A DNA stretch of 64,000 nucleotides from NCBI GenBank assembly GCA_964035575.1, contig OZ037891.1, positions 186,001-250,000 on the forward strand. The letters run 5' to 3'. How positions within the stretch are numbered: position 1 is the first letter of the stretch; each line of letters opens with the position of its first letter. Of the stretch, positions 23,429 to 34,500 are shown piece after piece. This stretch comes from Rhynchopus sp. YZ270_cl-10 (taxonomy: Eukaryota > Euglenozoa > Diplonemea > Diplonemida > Diplonemidae). The position numbers were made by a program, and so were the translations under genes. Under the pieces are notes generated by a model. The model was not told the DNA's origin and did not search any database. It worked only from the letters and a program-made list of their open reading frames with translations.

Positions 23429-24500
23429 CATACATTGAAATCCCGGGGAGTCACGGGGAGTTTGGCAAAAAATCAAAAAAAACGAACTCCCCGTGAGTGT
23501 TTTTTTGGTTTCGAGAGTTTTCGAGAGTGTTTTTTTTTTTTTTTTACGGAGAGTTTTCGCGATTAATCGCGACAAAATTCGCGATTAATCCCCGGGAGTA
23601 AAATCGCGATTTTTTGTAGCATTTTACCCCAAACACAACCGTGCACACCTGGTGCTATCCGCATCTGACCTGTGCCTACCTGGGCACACGTTCAGTCTAC
23701 GTACTCACATTACACCTACCGATTGATTCGCAAAATGCACCCACCACGACAGAGGGGTGATAAGCCTCGCTTTAGGCGGCACAGTGGTGGCGGACATGAG
23801 CAAACGAGCCCACAGGTCGATCACAAATGCGACGGGTTAATTCCGCGCTTGGGAATTATCCACACCTGTTTAAGATATAATTACGCTTAAATTACTCTGG
23901 GCGCAAAATGGTACACCATACCAGCACGGAAGCATACCACCACATGAAAGCAGGGCTATTTTAAATATGGGGATAAGGAACAAGAAAAGGGTGAAAACGG
24001 GTCGAGGCTTCCCGCCGCAGGCGGAAATTTTTAGATGCCGTGCACTTTTCCAGGTGGTTTGAAGAGTGATCTGACCATATTGTCCCAGTATAGCAGTACA
24101 CCCAATAAATCCATTGGAGAAGGAACATTGCACTTTTGACCACCACAGAATACATGTTGCCAGCCACACCACTAAAGTACAAAAACCCCCTCGGAACGTA
24201 GTGAGAGCTTGTGAAAAAATCTCTCCCCGTTCATAGATGGCCCAGTTTTCGAGATTTTTTCATAAATTCGCGATTAATCGCAAATTTTTATTTTATAAAT
24301 TGGAGAGTTTTCGAGAGTATTTTTTTTAAATCGGGGAGTATTGGAGAGTTTTGGAGTGTTTTTTTTTAAATTGGAGAGTTTTCGAGAGTTTTTCACAAAT
24401 TCGCGATTAATCGCGAATTTTTTTTCTTTTTTTTTAATCGCTAAAACTCTCGAAAACACCAGTGGAGAGTCTCCGCGACTCCCGGGGATTTCAATGTATG
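23429..24500. mobile_element. 1.07 kb TIR element with 6 bp duplication
   Basis: It starts CATACATTGAAATCCC and ends GGGATTTCAATGTATG, with inverted repeats of about 30 bp that vary slightly inside. ATATAC flanks both sides exactly (23423-23428 and 24501-24506). Both subterminal zones are built from GAGAGTTTTCGAGAGT words and the palindrome CGCGATTAATCGCG. The central 600 bp holds no recognisable transposase, so it is non-autonomous. I cannot assign a superfamily. Confidence 0.8.
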
Positions 24501-24606
24501 ATATACGGGGTTTTAAACAAAGGAAATGAAGCAGTTACAAATAAAAAATATCAAATATTACGATGCTTTCAAGGAAAAATCAACAAATCAAAAGAAGAAG
24601 AAGAAG

Positions 24607-24667
24607 TGTTGAAAGTGCAAAAGTTGCCTGCAACGTCTCACCGCTCATCGGTGGACGCAGACACTAA
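24607..24667 (+). repeat. GTGCAAACGCC cassette
   Basis: GAAAGTGCAAAAGTTGCC ... CTCACCGCTCATCGGTGGAC ... ACACT. Outer AGTG/CACT and inner CACCG/CGGTG arms pair. Better copies lie at 39391-39440, with others at 6905-6960, 33000-33046 and 39296-39356. Confidence 0.5.
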
Positions 24668-24767
24668 AAAAAAAGGGGGGGCTTTATTTCTATTGGGTTG
24701 GATTTGAATGGGTTTTTTGAGGGGTCAACATTTTTATTTTATTTTTGCAAATACCATCTGTGGGGTG

Positions 24768-25710
24768 CAGGCCTAATGCTAACCGTTGGTTCGTCGGTTC
24801 ACTTTTATTTATTTTTTTTTTTTTTATCCGTTGGTTCGTCGGTTCACCCTTAAAAATGGGGGTTTTTTGGGATGGGGGGTTCTCTGCCTGTGGTATGCCG
24901 TGGGTACCTTGGTCCTGGAGATGTGGGCGCCTGCGCCCGCATCTTCAGGAGGAAGGGAGACTAAAAGAAGGACACAGCGGTGCATACTGCGGCCCCACCA
25001 CTGGGTTCAAGGAGGAGGAGGAGGGTCTGTCAGTCGACGAGACATCGAGTGTTGGAGAAGTTCCGAGCTCTGATACAGAGAGCGGTGTTGCATCTGTTGA
25101 TGTTAAAGAGGAAAGCGAAGATGGCGATTGCGATGGCGGTGGCAGTGACGATGGAGACTTGTTTCAGGGATTCAATGATGCACCCCCCTTGCCGGCAAAA
25201 ATAAAAAAAGTAGCCTACCGTGCGCCTGCGGCGCAGCTCAAAACCTGGCAGCCCACAGCCCTCTACCATAGTTTGGCTGTAAAAATGTTCGGTTTTAGGT
25301 CACAATTTTTGAAATGTTGCGTACCGTGGCTTCGCCAGAAAGTTTTGATGTCAATCGCCGTTTCTTCTTGTACTGAGGGAAGGTTTGGTTCACTAGAGAG
25401 AACCTAATGCGAGGGCTTGACGTGGAAAAACGTGAGAAAAGGGTTGGTTTGGTTCTTGATGTACGTTACCATCCCACGTCATCACGTATTTACGCAAAAT
25501 GAACGGACCTTTTCGCGCGGAGCGCAAAAAATTTTTGTTGACCCCTTTTTGGACATATCTTCACGATTTTGGGGAAATTTTTTTTCCATGAAGATAAGCG
25601 AAAACCCTGGACCCCTTCCCGGAGGGAAATTTTTTTTTTCGCTTTTTTTTTTTTTTTTTTTCCGTTGGTTCACTTTTTTCCCCCCTCCCCCAAAGTTAGC
25701 ATTAGGCCTG
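24768..25710. mobile_element. hAT-like element, 943 bp, 8 bp target duplication
   Basis: Termini CAGGCCTAATGCTAAC and GTTAGCATTAGGCCTG are perfect 16 bp inverted repeats. GTGGGGTG is duplicated exactly at 24760-24767 and 25711-25718. An 8 bp duplication and CAGG-type ends fit the hAT superfamily. Subterminal CCGTTGGTTCGTCGGTTCAC words repeat. No transposase is visible. The middle (about 24890-25210) is GC-richer and reads as an acidic Ser/Glu/Asp-rich peptide, possibly captured host DNA. It also shares CGTACCGTGGCTTCGCC with the element at 35960, in inverse orientation. Confidence 0.8.
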
Positions 25711-26298
25711 GTGGGGTGATCAGAGGTACTTTTTTGCAGCTCCAGTCACAAAGAATCATGAAAAATCACAAAAAATCACAAAATCTGGAATGCGAATCAC
25801 AAAAAATCACAAAAAATCACGAAAAATCACAAAAAATCACAAAATCTGGAATGCGAATCACAAAAAATCACAAAAAATCACGAAAAATCACAAAAAATCA
25901 CAAAATCTGGAATGCGAATCGCAAAAAATCACAGAAAATCACAAAAAACACCGTGAATATGGTGATTTGGCCTGAGTGTTTGCAAGACGTTGATCTTACA
26001 CTGGGTCGTCGTCAGACACCGTGGCAGTGTGCGGGGCAGGGGCAGATGGGCTAGCTTGACACAAAAAAAAAAAAAAAACACACACAAAAATCTGTGGTGT
26101 GGCGCCTTAACCGATTCCCCGTGGTTCTACCGTGGTTCTACCAGTTGTCGCTCCATAAAGGGGGGGTATAGATGTTGGAAAAGTTTTTTCGCTGGTGAGC
26201 TTTTAAACGCCAGCATTTGCATTTCCAGAATCCGTCCAGTGGTGGGGTCAATTTGCCGAAATGGACAAGTTCTCGTTTTTGGTCAATTTTTCACAGTG

Positions 26299-27237
26299 CA
26301 CAGTATACACAGTATACACAGTATACACAGTATACACAGTATACACAGTATACACAGTATACACAGTATACACAGTATACACAGTATACACAGTATACAC
26401 AGTATACACAGTATACACAGTATACACAGTATACACAGTATACACAGTATACACAGTATACACAGTATACACAGTATACACAGTATACACAGTATACACA
26501 GTATACACAGTATACACAGTATACACAGTATACACAGTATACACAGTATACACAGTATACACAGTATACACAGTATACACAGTATACACAGTATACACAG
26601 TATACACAGTATACACAGTATACACAGTATACACAGTATACACAGTATACACAGTATACACAGTATACACAGTATACACAGTATACACAGTATACACAGT
26701 ATACACAGTATACACAGTATACACAGTATACACAGTATACACAGTATACACAGTATACACAGTATACACAGTATACACAGTATACACAGTATACACAGTA
26801 TACACAGTATACACAGTATACACAGTATACACAGTATACACAGTATACACAGTATACACAGTATACACAGTATACACAGTATACACAGTATACACAGTAT
26901 ACACAGTATACACAGTATACACAGTATACACAGTATACACAGTATACACAGTATACACAGTATACACAGTATACACAGTATACACAGTATACACAGTATA
27001 CACAGTATACACAGTATACACAGTATACACAGTATACACAGTATACACAGTATACACAGTATACACAGTATACACAGTATACACAGTATACACAGTATAC
27101 ACAGTATACACAGTATACACAGTATACACAGTATACACAGTATACACAGTATACACAGTATACACAGTATACACAGTATACACAGTATACACAGTATACA
27201 CAGTATACACAGTATACACAGTATACACAGTATACAC
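26299..27237. repeat. 9 bp minisatellite (CACAGTATA), about 104 units
   Basis: By eye it is uninterrupted and unmutated over about 940 bp. Because the period is a multiple of three and contains no stop on either strand, long repetitive frames exist in several phases; none is likely translated. It lies between the shared element core and the right AAAAAATCAC array. Confidence 0.95.
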
Positions 27238-27750
27238 CAAAAAAAAATCAAAATCAATTTGATTCACAACTCTTCACACCAGTTCACAACGCCACTATGT
27301 TAACCGTGATGTTACCATGGTATTACCATGGTTATGAGTATTTGTGATCAGGTACCCCCCATAGGACCATTCAATCACAAACATCTGGAATGCGAATCAC
27401 AACAAATCACAGAAAATCACAGAAAATCACGAAGTACACCACAAAAATCACAAAAAATCACAAAATCGGGAATGCGAATCACAAAAAATCACAAAAAATC
27501 ACAGATAATCACAAAAAATCACAAAATCGGGAATGCGAATCACAAAAAATCACAAAAATTCACGGACGCTCACAAAAAAACCAAACAAAATCACAATTTC
27601 GTTTTTGTAAGCATTTGTAACGATTTGTAACCGGTTGTAACCGTTGTGATTTTTCGTGATTTTTCTTGACTCGAGCTGCAAAAAAGTACCTCTGATCACC
27701 CCATAATCTGCAAGAAACAATATGGCTTCGTTCTGTCTTTGTTTGCTTGT

Positions 27751-27782
<32 letters not shown>

Positions 27783-28950
27783 TTTTTGCTGCATCGACAA
27801 TCACTGTCCACCAATACTGGGTAAAGATTGGTATCAAGATCATAGTCTAGAAAAAAAAAGGGAAGTACAACACGAGCGACAAATTGAAGAAAAAAAAAAA
27901 TCTTGTAGAAATACACTCATATCCCTCAAAAGGGAGGGGTAAAGGAAATGAGAAGATTATTTTAAAAAAAAAACGGTATTTCAATCACATTGTTATTCGA
28001 AAACCCCCACTGGTGACAATGAGGGGGAGAAAAAAAAAAGATAATAGTAAACCAAAGCCTCTCCTACGTTTTGGTTTTTGAAGGATGATTCAGGTCCGTT
28101 GCGTGGAACCGACAGCTACGAGTTTTTAACAAAAATCGTACGTTCTGTTGTTTGCATCAGGCATTTTAAAAAACGCAAAAGTGTGTGTGTGGGGGGAAAT
28201 CAGAAGAAATCAGAAAGATGAATGTACCTCTTGCGCACACATCTTTTCATCGGTGATTAGAATAATATCACAGTTCGTGTAGAGTTTTTTTTAAAGAATA
28301 CTAATTTATCATACATTCCACATTTCCTTGATACCCACATTTGCTACAAGTGGAGAGGTTCAAAAATGAACGAACGGAACACCGAGTTCTGGATATTTTG
28401 GACAATTTGTGGTTGTGTGAACATGAAGTGTGGCGGATGAGAGAGAAGGAAGAATAAAAACGAAAAAGTTTTTTTTTTTCTTTCTTTCTTTCTTGTTGGA
28501 TTAGTGTAGTTGCCTCGGTTTGTGTTACCACGGCTGTGCAATCTCCACTTTCCACCTTTTTCGAGGGAGGGTTTGGGTTTTGTTTTTCCTAGCGTTTTTA
28601 GCGGGAGTCCTTTCCATTGTTTTCTTGTATCGACAATCACCCCAACGAGGTGGTTATATTCATCAACATGTCGCCTTTAAAGGCTGGGATACAGACAGGC
28701 ACCTCATCGAGATAATGAGACTATTTAGGAACTTTTTTGTTCTCCCGCAGCTGGACGGAGACAGTAATCAAGAAGAATGCGGTTTCAGATGTTGCACAGA
28801 AGAGGTTGTGTTCCTTCACGACACGGTACATACTTGCCATATGCGTTGTGTTCCCCCCAGCAACCAAGCAGAATTGGTACGAAAGAGAAAAAAAAAAAGA
28901 GAGAACAATGATTAAGATAATATGGGTCGATTTCAAAACCCCCCCCCCCC

Positions 28951-30357
28951 TAGGGGGGGTCACAAGGGGAGGACAATGCACTTTTTCAGGATTTTTGAAT
29001 TCTACGCGCAGCGCAGTGTCCGACCCCACAAGTCACTACCCAAGACCCCCCAGAAAACGTCCTGGAGGCCCAAAAATACCAAAAATAGTGACCAGAAGTG
29101 ACCAGAAAATCAAAATTCCGAAAAAAAAAGGGGTCGTGGGACAGGGTCTGTACCTTGCTTATTCCTATTTTTTAGCACATAAACGAGATATGGCCATGGC
29201 AACAGTACATGACTCATATTTTAGGAAGTAAAGGATACATCTTGACTAATATCATTTAATTGCGTTTGAATACAGTCAAAACAAGACAAGACGGTCACCT
29301 GGCATCTGTATTTTGTGGGTCGTAGTGACCAATGTATACACGTGCTTAGGTACCCACACCATTAATAGGCCAGGGAGTGATCGATTTAGGGAGGAAAATT
29401 AGTCAGGTGTAAATTATCGAGCAGATCTGCCGTCACTGCCTCACCCGGTCCCTCAGGGTACCTTCCCTTGAAAAAAAAACACCTCGCATGACTTTCCAGA
29501 TATTGCAATGCCCAATTCCTCCCCTTGGTTTTGCAGTTCAGTCTGCAATAGCCCTGTACTAGACACGTAAATGGATATCCAGTCATAGACTCGACTAAAG
29601 CACCGACCCGCATCTGTCTCGTCTTCTTTATCTTCTTCAGACCCCACACTCAGATTATTGTGGGAGGAAAGAGACATCCCTTGTGAAGACAGACAGGCAC
29701 GCCACAAAATATAGCGGCAAGAGCGGGGCGTCCTCAAAGCTCACAAGGGCAAGGAACGCCGTATTGGGAACTTAGGCACACTGCTCCAATGTGGCAAGGC
29801 CAGACTGCTTGACGACAAGCAATACGCAATGACCCGCGAGGAGGACGCGTGGGAGGCCCAATGCCACACACGTCACTTTCCTCCCCTTTTCGCGTGTTTT
29901 CTTATACCCAATCTCCCCAGGGCTTGCAGAATCGCCTCTGAGGACACCTTCAGCAGGCCCACTCCACAGTGGATACGGCGCTTTGCCTTTACTGCCATTC
30001 CACTGCGTCTACACAAGGGTTTTAGAGCGGACTTGGCGTAGAACTGCCAATCCAGTGCCCCCGGCACTTTTCCCGCCCTCTCAATGCGTCCCAACGGTGT
30101 TTTTAATGGGTTTTGATTGCACCCCGATTTGAAAGGTGCCAAAGTACAAACCCTGTCCCAGGCCGTTTTTTTTTTTTTGAAAAATTCGAATTAGACCCCC
30201 ACAAGTGCTCAGAAGTGTCCAAAACCAGGCGGAATTGAATTGTAGGTCACCTGGGGACCATATTTTCTGGTTTTTCAGGGTGATGTCTATTTTTTTCTCA
30301 AAAAAAATTTTTTTTGGTCGGTGTCCTCACTTTTAACATGGGATGTGACCCCCCCTA
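28951..30357. mobile_element. 1.4 kb TIR element inserted in poly-C of a fold-back
   Basis: TAGGGGGGGTCACA at the left and TGTGACCCCCCCTA at the right are perfect 14 bp inverted repeats, both bordered outside by C runs, so any target duplication is hidden. Subterminal zones share the words GACCCCACAAGT and GACCCCCACAAGT. Two short GC-richer minus-strand frames lie inside (29453-29737 and 29873-30142). No transposase motif was recognised. Confidence 0.65.
29873..30142 (-). CDS. Short basic ORF, weakly histone-fold-like
   Basis: This 89-codon frame lies in the element at 28951-30357. It is strongly basic. Residues 36-88 contain AKSALKPLCRR, then GLLKV, then KHAKR. In histone H4 the segments KPAIRRLARR, GVLKV and HAKR occur in the same order, and the first two at the same spacing. 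The frame ends right after KHAKRGGK, so a third histone helix is absent. This may be a fragment, a coincidence, or part of an unrelated basic DNA-binding protein. No upstream signal decides the start. Confidence 0.25.
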   Translation of the reverse strand: MAPFKSGCNQNPLKTPLGRIERAGKVPGALDWQFYAKSALKPLCRRSGMAVKAKRRIHCGVGLLKVSSEAILQALGRLGIRKHAKRGGK

Positions 30358-31049
30358 CCCCCCCCCCCCCAAAAGTTCTTTTTTGTCTTTTTCATGATAT
30401 AGGCAGTTTTTTTGCAGTCTGAGGTCCGGAACCGCCCCAAAAACGATTTTCTGGGAGGTTTTGGGAGGTTTTGGGGCGAAATGGACCTTTTTTGACCATT
30501 TTTATGGTATTTTTAGGCTGTTTTTGGCCCTTCTTCTTACACAGCCTATTGGGGGTCAAAATAGCTATTTTTGACCAAAAAACACAATTTATTTGACGCC
30601 AGGAGGCCTCCGTTGGCCCAAATATATCCCAAAAATGGGCTGTGAGCCCAATCCGACCTGTTTTGGGCACATTTGGCACTTTTCTTGGTGCTTATTTGAT
30701 GTTTTTTGGTCAAAAATAGCTATTTTGACCCCCAATAGGCTGTGTAAGAAGAAGGGCCAAAAACAGCCTAAAAATACCATAAAAATGGTCAAAAAAGGTC
30801 CATTTCGCCCCAAAACCTCCCAAAACCTCCCAGAAAATCGTTTTTGGGGCGGTTCCGGACCTCAGACTGCAAAAAAACTGCCTATATCATGAAAAAGACA
30901 AAAAAGAACTTTTTTGGGGGGGGGGGGGTTTTGAAATCGACCCATATTTTCAATCAAAAGATGGAGTTTTGCCCACCAGCGTCGTCTCCTCTTTTTTTGA
31001 ATAAAAAATCCTTTGTCTTTTTTTTTGCAAATAAAGAATAGGGCACAGC

Positions 31050-31489
31050 TGAGGTGATCCAGTCTCACGCTTTTTCACACATTTTCACTTGGTTTCACAC
31101 ATTTTCACATGGTTTCACGGTGTGAAAAAGTGTGTACGAAAGTGAAAAAAAAACTGCTTCACGCACTCTGAGTGGATTCCTCCAGAAAAAAAACTTGGTG
31201 TTTTCACATGGTTTCACACATTTTCACTTGGTTTCACATGGTTTCACATATTTTCACTTGGTTTCACACATTTTCACATGGTTTCACATGTTTTCACATG
31301 GTTTCACACATTTTCACTTGGTTTCACATGGTTTCACATATTTTCACTTGGTTTCACACATTTTCACATGGTTTCACATGTTTTCACTTGATTTCACACA
31401 TTTTCACCTTGGTTTCACACGTTTTCACTTATTTTCACATGTTTTCACGGTGTGAAAAAGTGTGGAAAAGTGTGCGCTGGATCACCTCA
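31050..31489. mobile_element. 440 bp TGAGGTGATCC element filled with TTTCAC repeats
   Basis: TGAGGTGATCCAG and CTGGATCACCTCA are perfect 13 bp inverted ends. ACAGC is duplicated exactly outside (31045-31049 and 31490-31494). The body is an array of GGTTTCACATTTTCAC-type words of about 16-18 bp, with GTGTGAAAAAGTGTG near both ends in inverse relation. End type and 5 bp duplication match the TGGTGCT elements. Confidence 0.8.
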
Positions 31490-31802
31490 ACAGCAGAACA
31501 AAAAAAAAATAATCTGAGAACAAAAAGAAAAAGAAAACATTATTGTGTACCTCTGGAAATTATCATCGAAGAAGGGTAACGCATCCTGAGCTGACAGCAG
31601 GATACCCTTAGAAAAGCAGGGGTTAAGCTGAACGACCTCTTGAACTTCATTACACGAGCAAGAAAAATGGTTGGGGGGAGGGGAGTGAGGGGTGGGGTTT
31701 AAAAGGGGTGTTGAAAGTCAGGTTGCGTTATGCACAATGTGGACATGGCTCCTCAGCTACTTCGTTGGCCAACGGGTACATATAACAATCAACACAAAAA
31801 AG

Positions 31803-31992
31803 GGGTTAAAAAGATGAACCTAAGCCTCTCTGTGCTTAGTCTGATTAGATTATTCTTTGGTTTATTCATCAGTCATTTGTTTTTTTTATGTTTTTTTTGT
31901 GTTTTTTTTGTGCTATTGCTACTCGTGGGTGGCAATTTATTTTAAGTAAGGCTTTGGGGGGACAGGGGGGAGGGGGTGCTTAGTCACCTAAA
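31803..31992 (+). repeat. GATGA hairpin cassette split by 135 bp
   Basis: GATGAACCTAAGCCTCTCTG leads to GTGCTTAGT (31832-31840). An identical GTGCTTAGT occurs at 31976-31984, followed by the normal end CACCTA. The 135 bp between them has no inverted ends. It may be an insertion with a 9 bp duplication or a local duplication. Confidence 0.55.
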
Positions 31993-32281
31993 AAAAAAAG
32001 AAAAGTTTTTTTGTGAATAATGGTCAGACGAGTCGCCAGGGGGCCTGACTCGTCTGATGTAAACACACAAGAGAAAAGAAAACAGACCAATGTGCCTTTG
32101 ATGCACACATCTCAAGAAGAAAAAAAAACACCCCGCCTAGGGACCCACAGCTCTGGTAACGCCAGGCCCAAGGCAAATAATACTTTATGCAGGAAACACC
32201 GGAAACGGGAGAGGTAGCGAATAGAGCGGGGATAGGTGGCACTGTTTCTGCAGTGCCGTGCTCTGGGGTACACGGTGACTG

Positions 32282-32353
32282 GTCAGGGGGACTACCAGCA
32301 CTAGTTTACCACTACTCGTTACGACTAATAGCTCCACTAGTAGTCCCCCTGAC
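32282..32353. repeat. Small CAGGGGGACTA fold-back
   Basis: GTCAGGGGGACTA and TAGTCCCCCTGAC are perfect inverted arms around about 45 bp containing ACTAG words. The same GTCAGGGGGAC word opens the large element at 60269. Confidence 0.6.
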
Positions 32354-34433
32354 TAATCTGCTGTGTAGGGGCGGGAGGGTAGGGAGGGTGGTAAAGGTGC
32401 GGTGTACACCACGCTGGATGATAGGGTCACATGATAGAATTGTATCATGCGAACCTACCAAATCACCGTATCATCCAGTGTGGTGCAGACCCCCGCTCTA
32501 TGTTCGTTCTTTTTGATAATCTGTTGGCTTGGTGCATCAGCCACACTGCACAGTGCAGAGGTATCGCTTTGAGACTATGGTGAAAATTTGGCTGCATTTC
32601 GCCAAGTATATTAGTGTAGACTGATTGAAGGGGTTTTGCATTTTTAGTGTATTAGTGTGGACACCCGAGGATGAGCTCCACGTTTGCTTTTGCTTACAGT
32701 AGTGTAGGAAATTTCTTCCTATTTGGCAAGAGAGGTGTGTGGTGATAGACACGCCATCGCATGGGGGGGGAACCGATCCATTCTATTTTGTTTTGTTTGG
32801 AATCATCACATTGAAAAAGGAAGGGGAAAATAATGGGAAAAATGAATGCAAAAATACTTTCTATTCCATAGAACTGAAAGCGCAATAGGGTGTTTTTTGT
32901 GTGTCTTTCTTTTATTGAAATTTATAGCCTATTTCCTAAATCCTGAAAATAGGCGCACGGTGCGCTACCATTGAAAAGAAAGGGGGGGGGAAAGAAGAGA
33001 AGTTGTTAGTGCAAACGCCTTGACCACCGATCGACGCAATCACCGGGGGGGGGGGGGGGAAAGGGGGTGAAAAAACACAAGAGGAAAATTTGAATGATGA
33101 ATGGGCTCATCTGCCATCATAATGAGGGTGGGGTGGACTGAAAGGGAAGGGGGGGTTGATAACTTAAGGATTGGGATTTTGTTTGTCAAAATAAAAATCC
33201 CGAAATCGCATAAATCTGCTGAAGGGGAGGAAACGGGGGGGGAAAAAATAAAGAAAAGGGGCTACTATACTAGACTAGACGGGTACATTTTTGTAGGAAA
33301 TGTTTGTGTAGAAACCCGTAGGAAATTATCACAGGAGGGTGTATTTTTTTCATTTCAGTTCGTTTTTGTTGCTTTTTTTAAACAAAAACAAAAGTCCCCC
33401 TGCCTTCTTGCCAAGTATTATGACAAGACAAGGCAATAATCATTAATTCGCAAATCAACTTTTTTTTTGTCTCAAACAAAATTGGGAAACATTTTCCGCA
33501 ACAGAAAGAGAAATAGTGGACTAGATAAAAGGAGGGGAGTAACAAGTCAAAAAAAAAAATAATTGTGTGAGTTCTCGACAGGAGACCTGTCTCTCGTGCA
33601 GGGGTTTCGGGGGTTTGAAAGTTTTGTTTTTTTTTTTTTGCTTTTTTTTGCTTTTTTGCTATATTAGGTTTCGGGGGTGTCGAGTTGGCAATTTTTTTTT
33701 CCGCCATCCGGTCTTTTTTTTTCCGGATTTTTTGGGCGCCAAATTCGACCCCCAAATTCCTTTTGCCGTTTGTACAGGTAAAAAAATTTATCGGCCAAAA
33801 AAGGAAAAAAAAAGGGGATCCCAGGAAGTGGAACATAAGGTGGATAAGCATGTCTTGCGGTTGACACACAATATCTTTTCAAAAGGGGGAGGGAGAAAAA
33901 AAAAAAAAAAAAAGAAGAAGAACACGCACCATGCGCAATACTGTAGCTACGAAGCCTTGTCGTTCTTTTTTTTAGTTTTCGATAAATTGTTGGAGTAGCT
34001 CGGTTGTGTTGCCACAGTTCGTGCAATCTCCACTTTCAATTTTCTTTTTTTTTTTTTTTGCTTTTCACAAGAAACTTAGCGGGAGAGGTACAGAGAGCAC
34101 ACTTGGCTAAGTCTTTTGCAACCTACGTTATTGCTCTATCAGAAGAGAGGAGGAAAAAAAAAAAATTACTCGAAAGATGAATGTGCCCTCTCACGCACAG
34201 CATCTAAACGGTATTCATAAAAAGACGACACTCACAGAACTATATATAAAAATAGAAACCCACAAGAACCCGATGGACCACAGTCTCCCTTACACTGCTG
34301 AAGTCACCCTCAATGGCGCTTCATTCCAGAAGACTTACTCCTCCAACGTATGGCCTCCATCGTACGCTTGCACCACATGCCGACAAATTTCCGGTTCAGG
34401 CTTGGTCTCTGCCCTCATTAATAATAATGAAGG

Positions 34434-34500
34434 AATAGTCATTCATGCAACATCCAACTGACTCATAGTATGATGCCAGCCGTGGATGAAAGCACAAATG
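34434..34500 (+). repeat. GATGCAGGCACC cassette, diverged
   Basis: TTCATGCAACATCCAACTGA ... GATGCCAGCCGTGGATGAAA. Confidence 0.5.

Larger units (their letters stand above)
24761..27703. mobile_element. TG...CA element with 30 bp ends carrying minisatellites, interrupted by a hAT-like element
   Basis: The right end reads GTACCTCTGATCACCCCA. Its 30 bp reverse complement is found intact at 25712, but the true left edge is at 24761, because a hAT-like element inserted seven bases inside the terminus and duplicated GTGGGGTG. ATCTG lies directly left (24756-24760) and, offset by two bases, right (27706-27710). The interior carries AAAAAATCAC arrays (25745-25955 and 27376-27570, with higher-order word ATCTGGAATGCGAATCAC), the core shared with 5.9 kb (26185-26290), and a 9 bp minisatellite. 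Without the insert it is about 2.0 kb and non-coding. Confidence 0.75.
28924..30943. mobile_element. Long fold-back element split by an insertion
   Basis: GGGTCGATTTCAAAAC plus a C run at the left is the exact inverse of the G run plus GTTTTGAAATCGACCC at the right. The arms continue inward as AAAAGTTCTTTTTTGTC and then GGCGGTTCCGGACCTCAG-type sequence for over 200 bp each, with a spacer of about 100 bp near 30590-30690. The left arm is broken within its poly-C by the element at 28951-30357. I could not settle the target duplication; ATAT abuts both ends. Confidence 0.75.

Noticed and set aside
25745-25960. CRISPR-like look of the AAAAAATCAC array with spaced ATCTGGAATGCGAATC words
   Set aside because: Units are about 9-10 bp with no unique spacers, inside a terminal-inverted-repeat element of a eukaryote.
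26217-27347. Frames of 324-437 codons over the 9 bp array, in both strands
   Set aside because: The unit has no stop codon and its period is a multiple of three, so every frame stays open; the encoded tripeptide repeats are artefacts.
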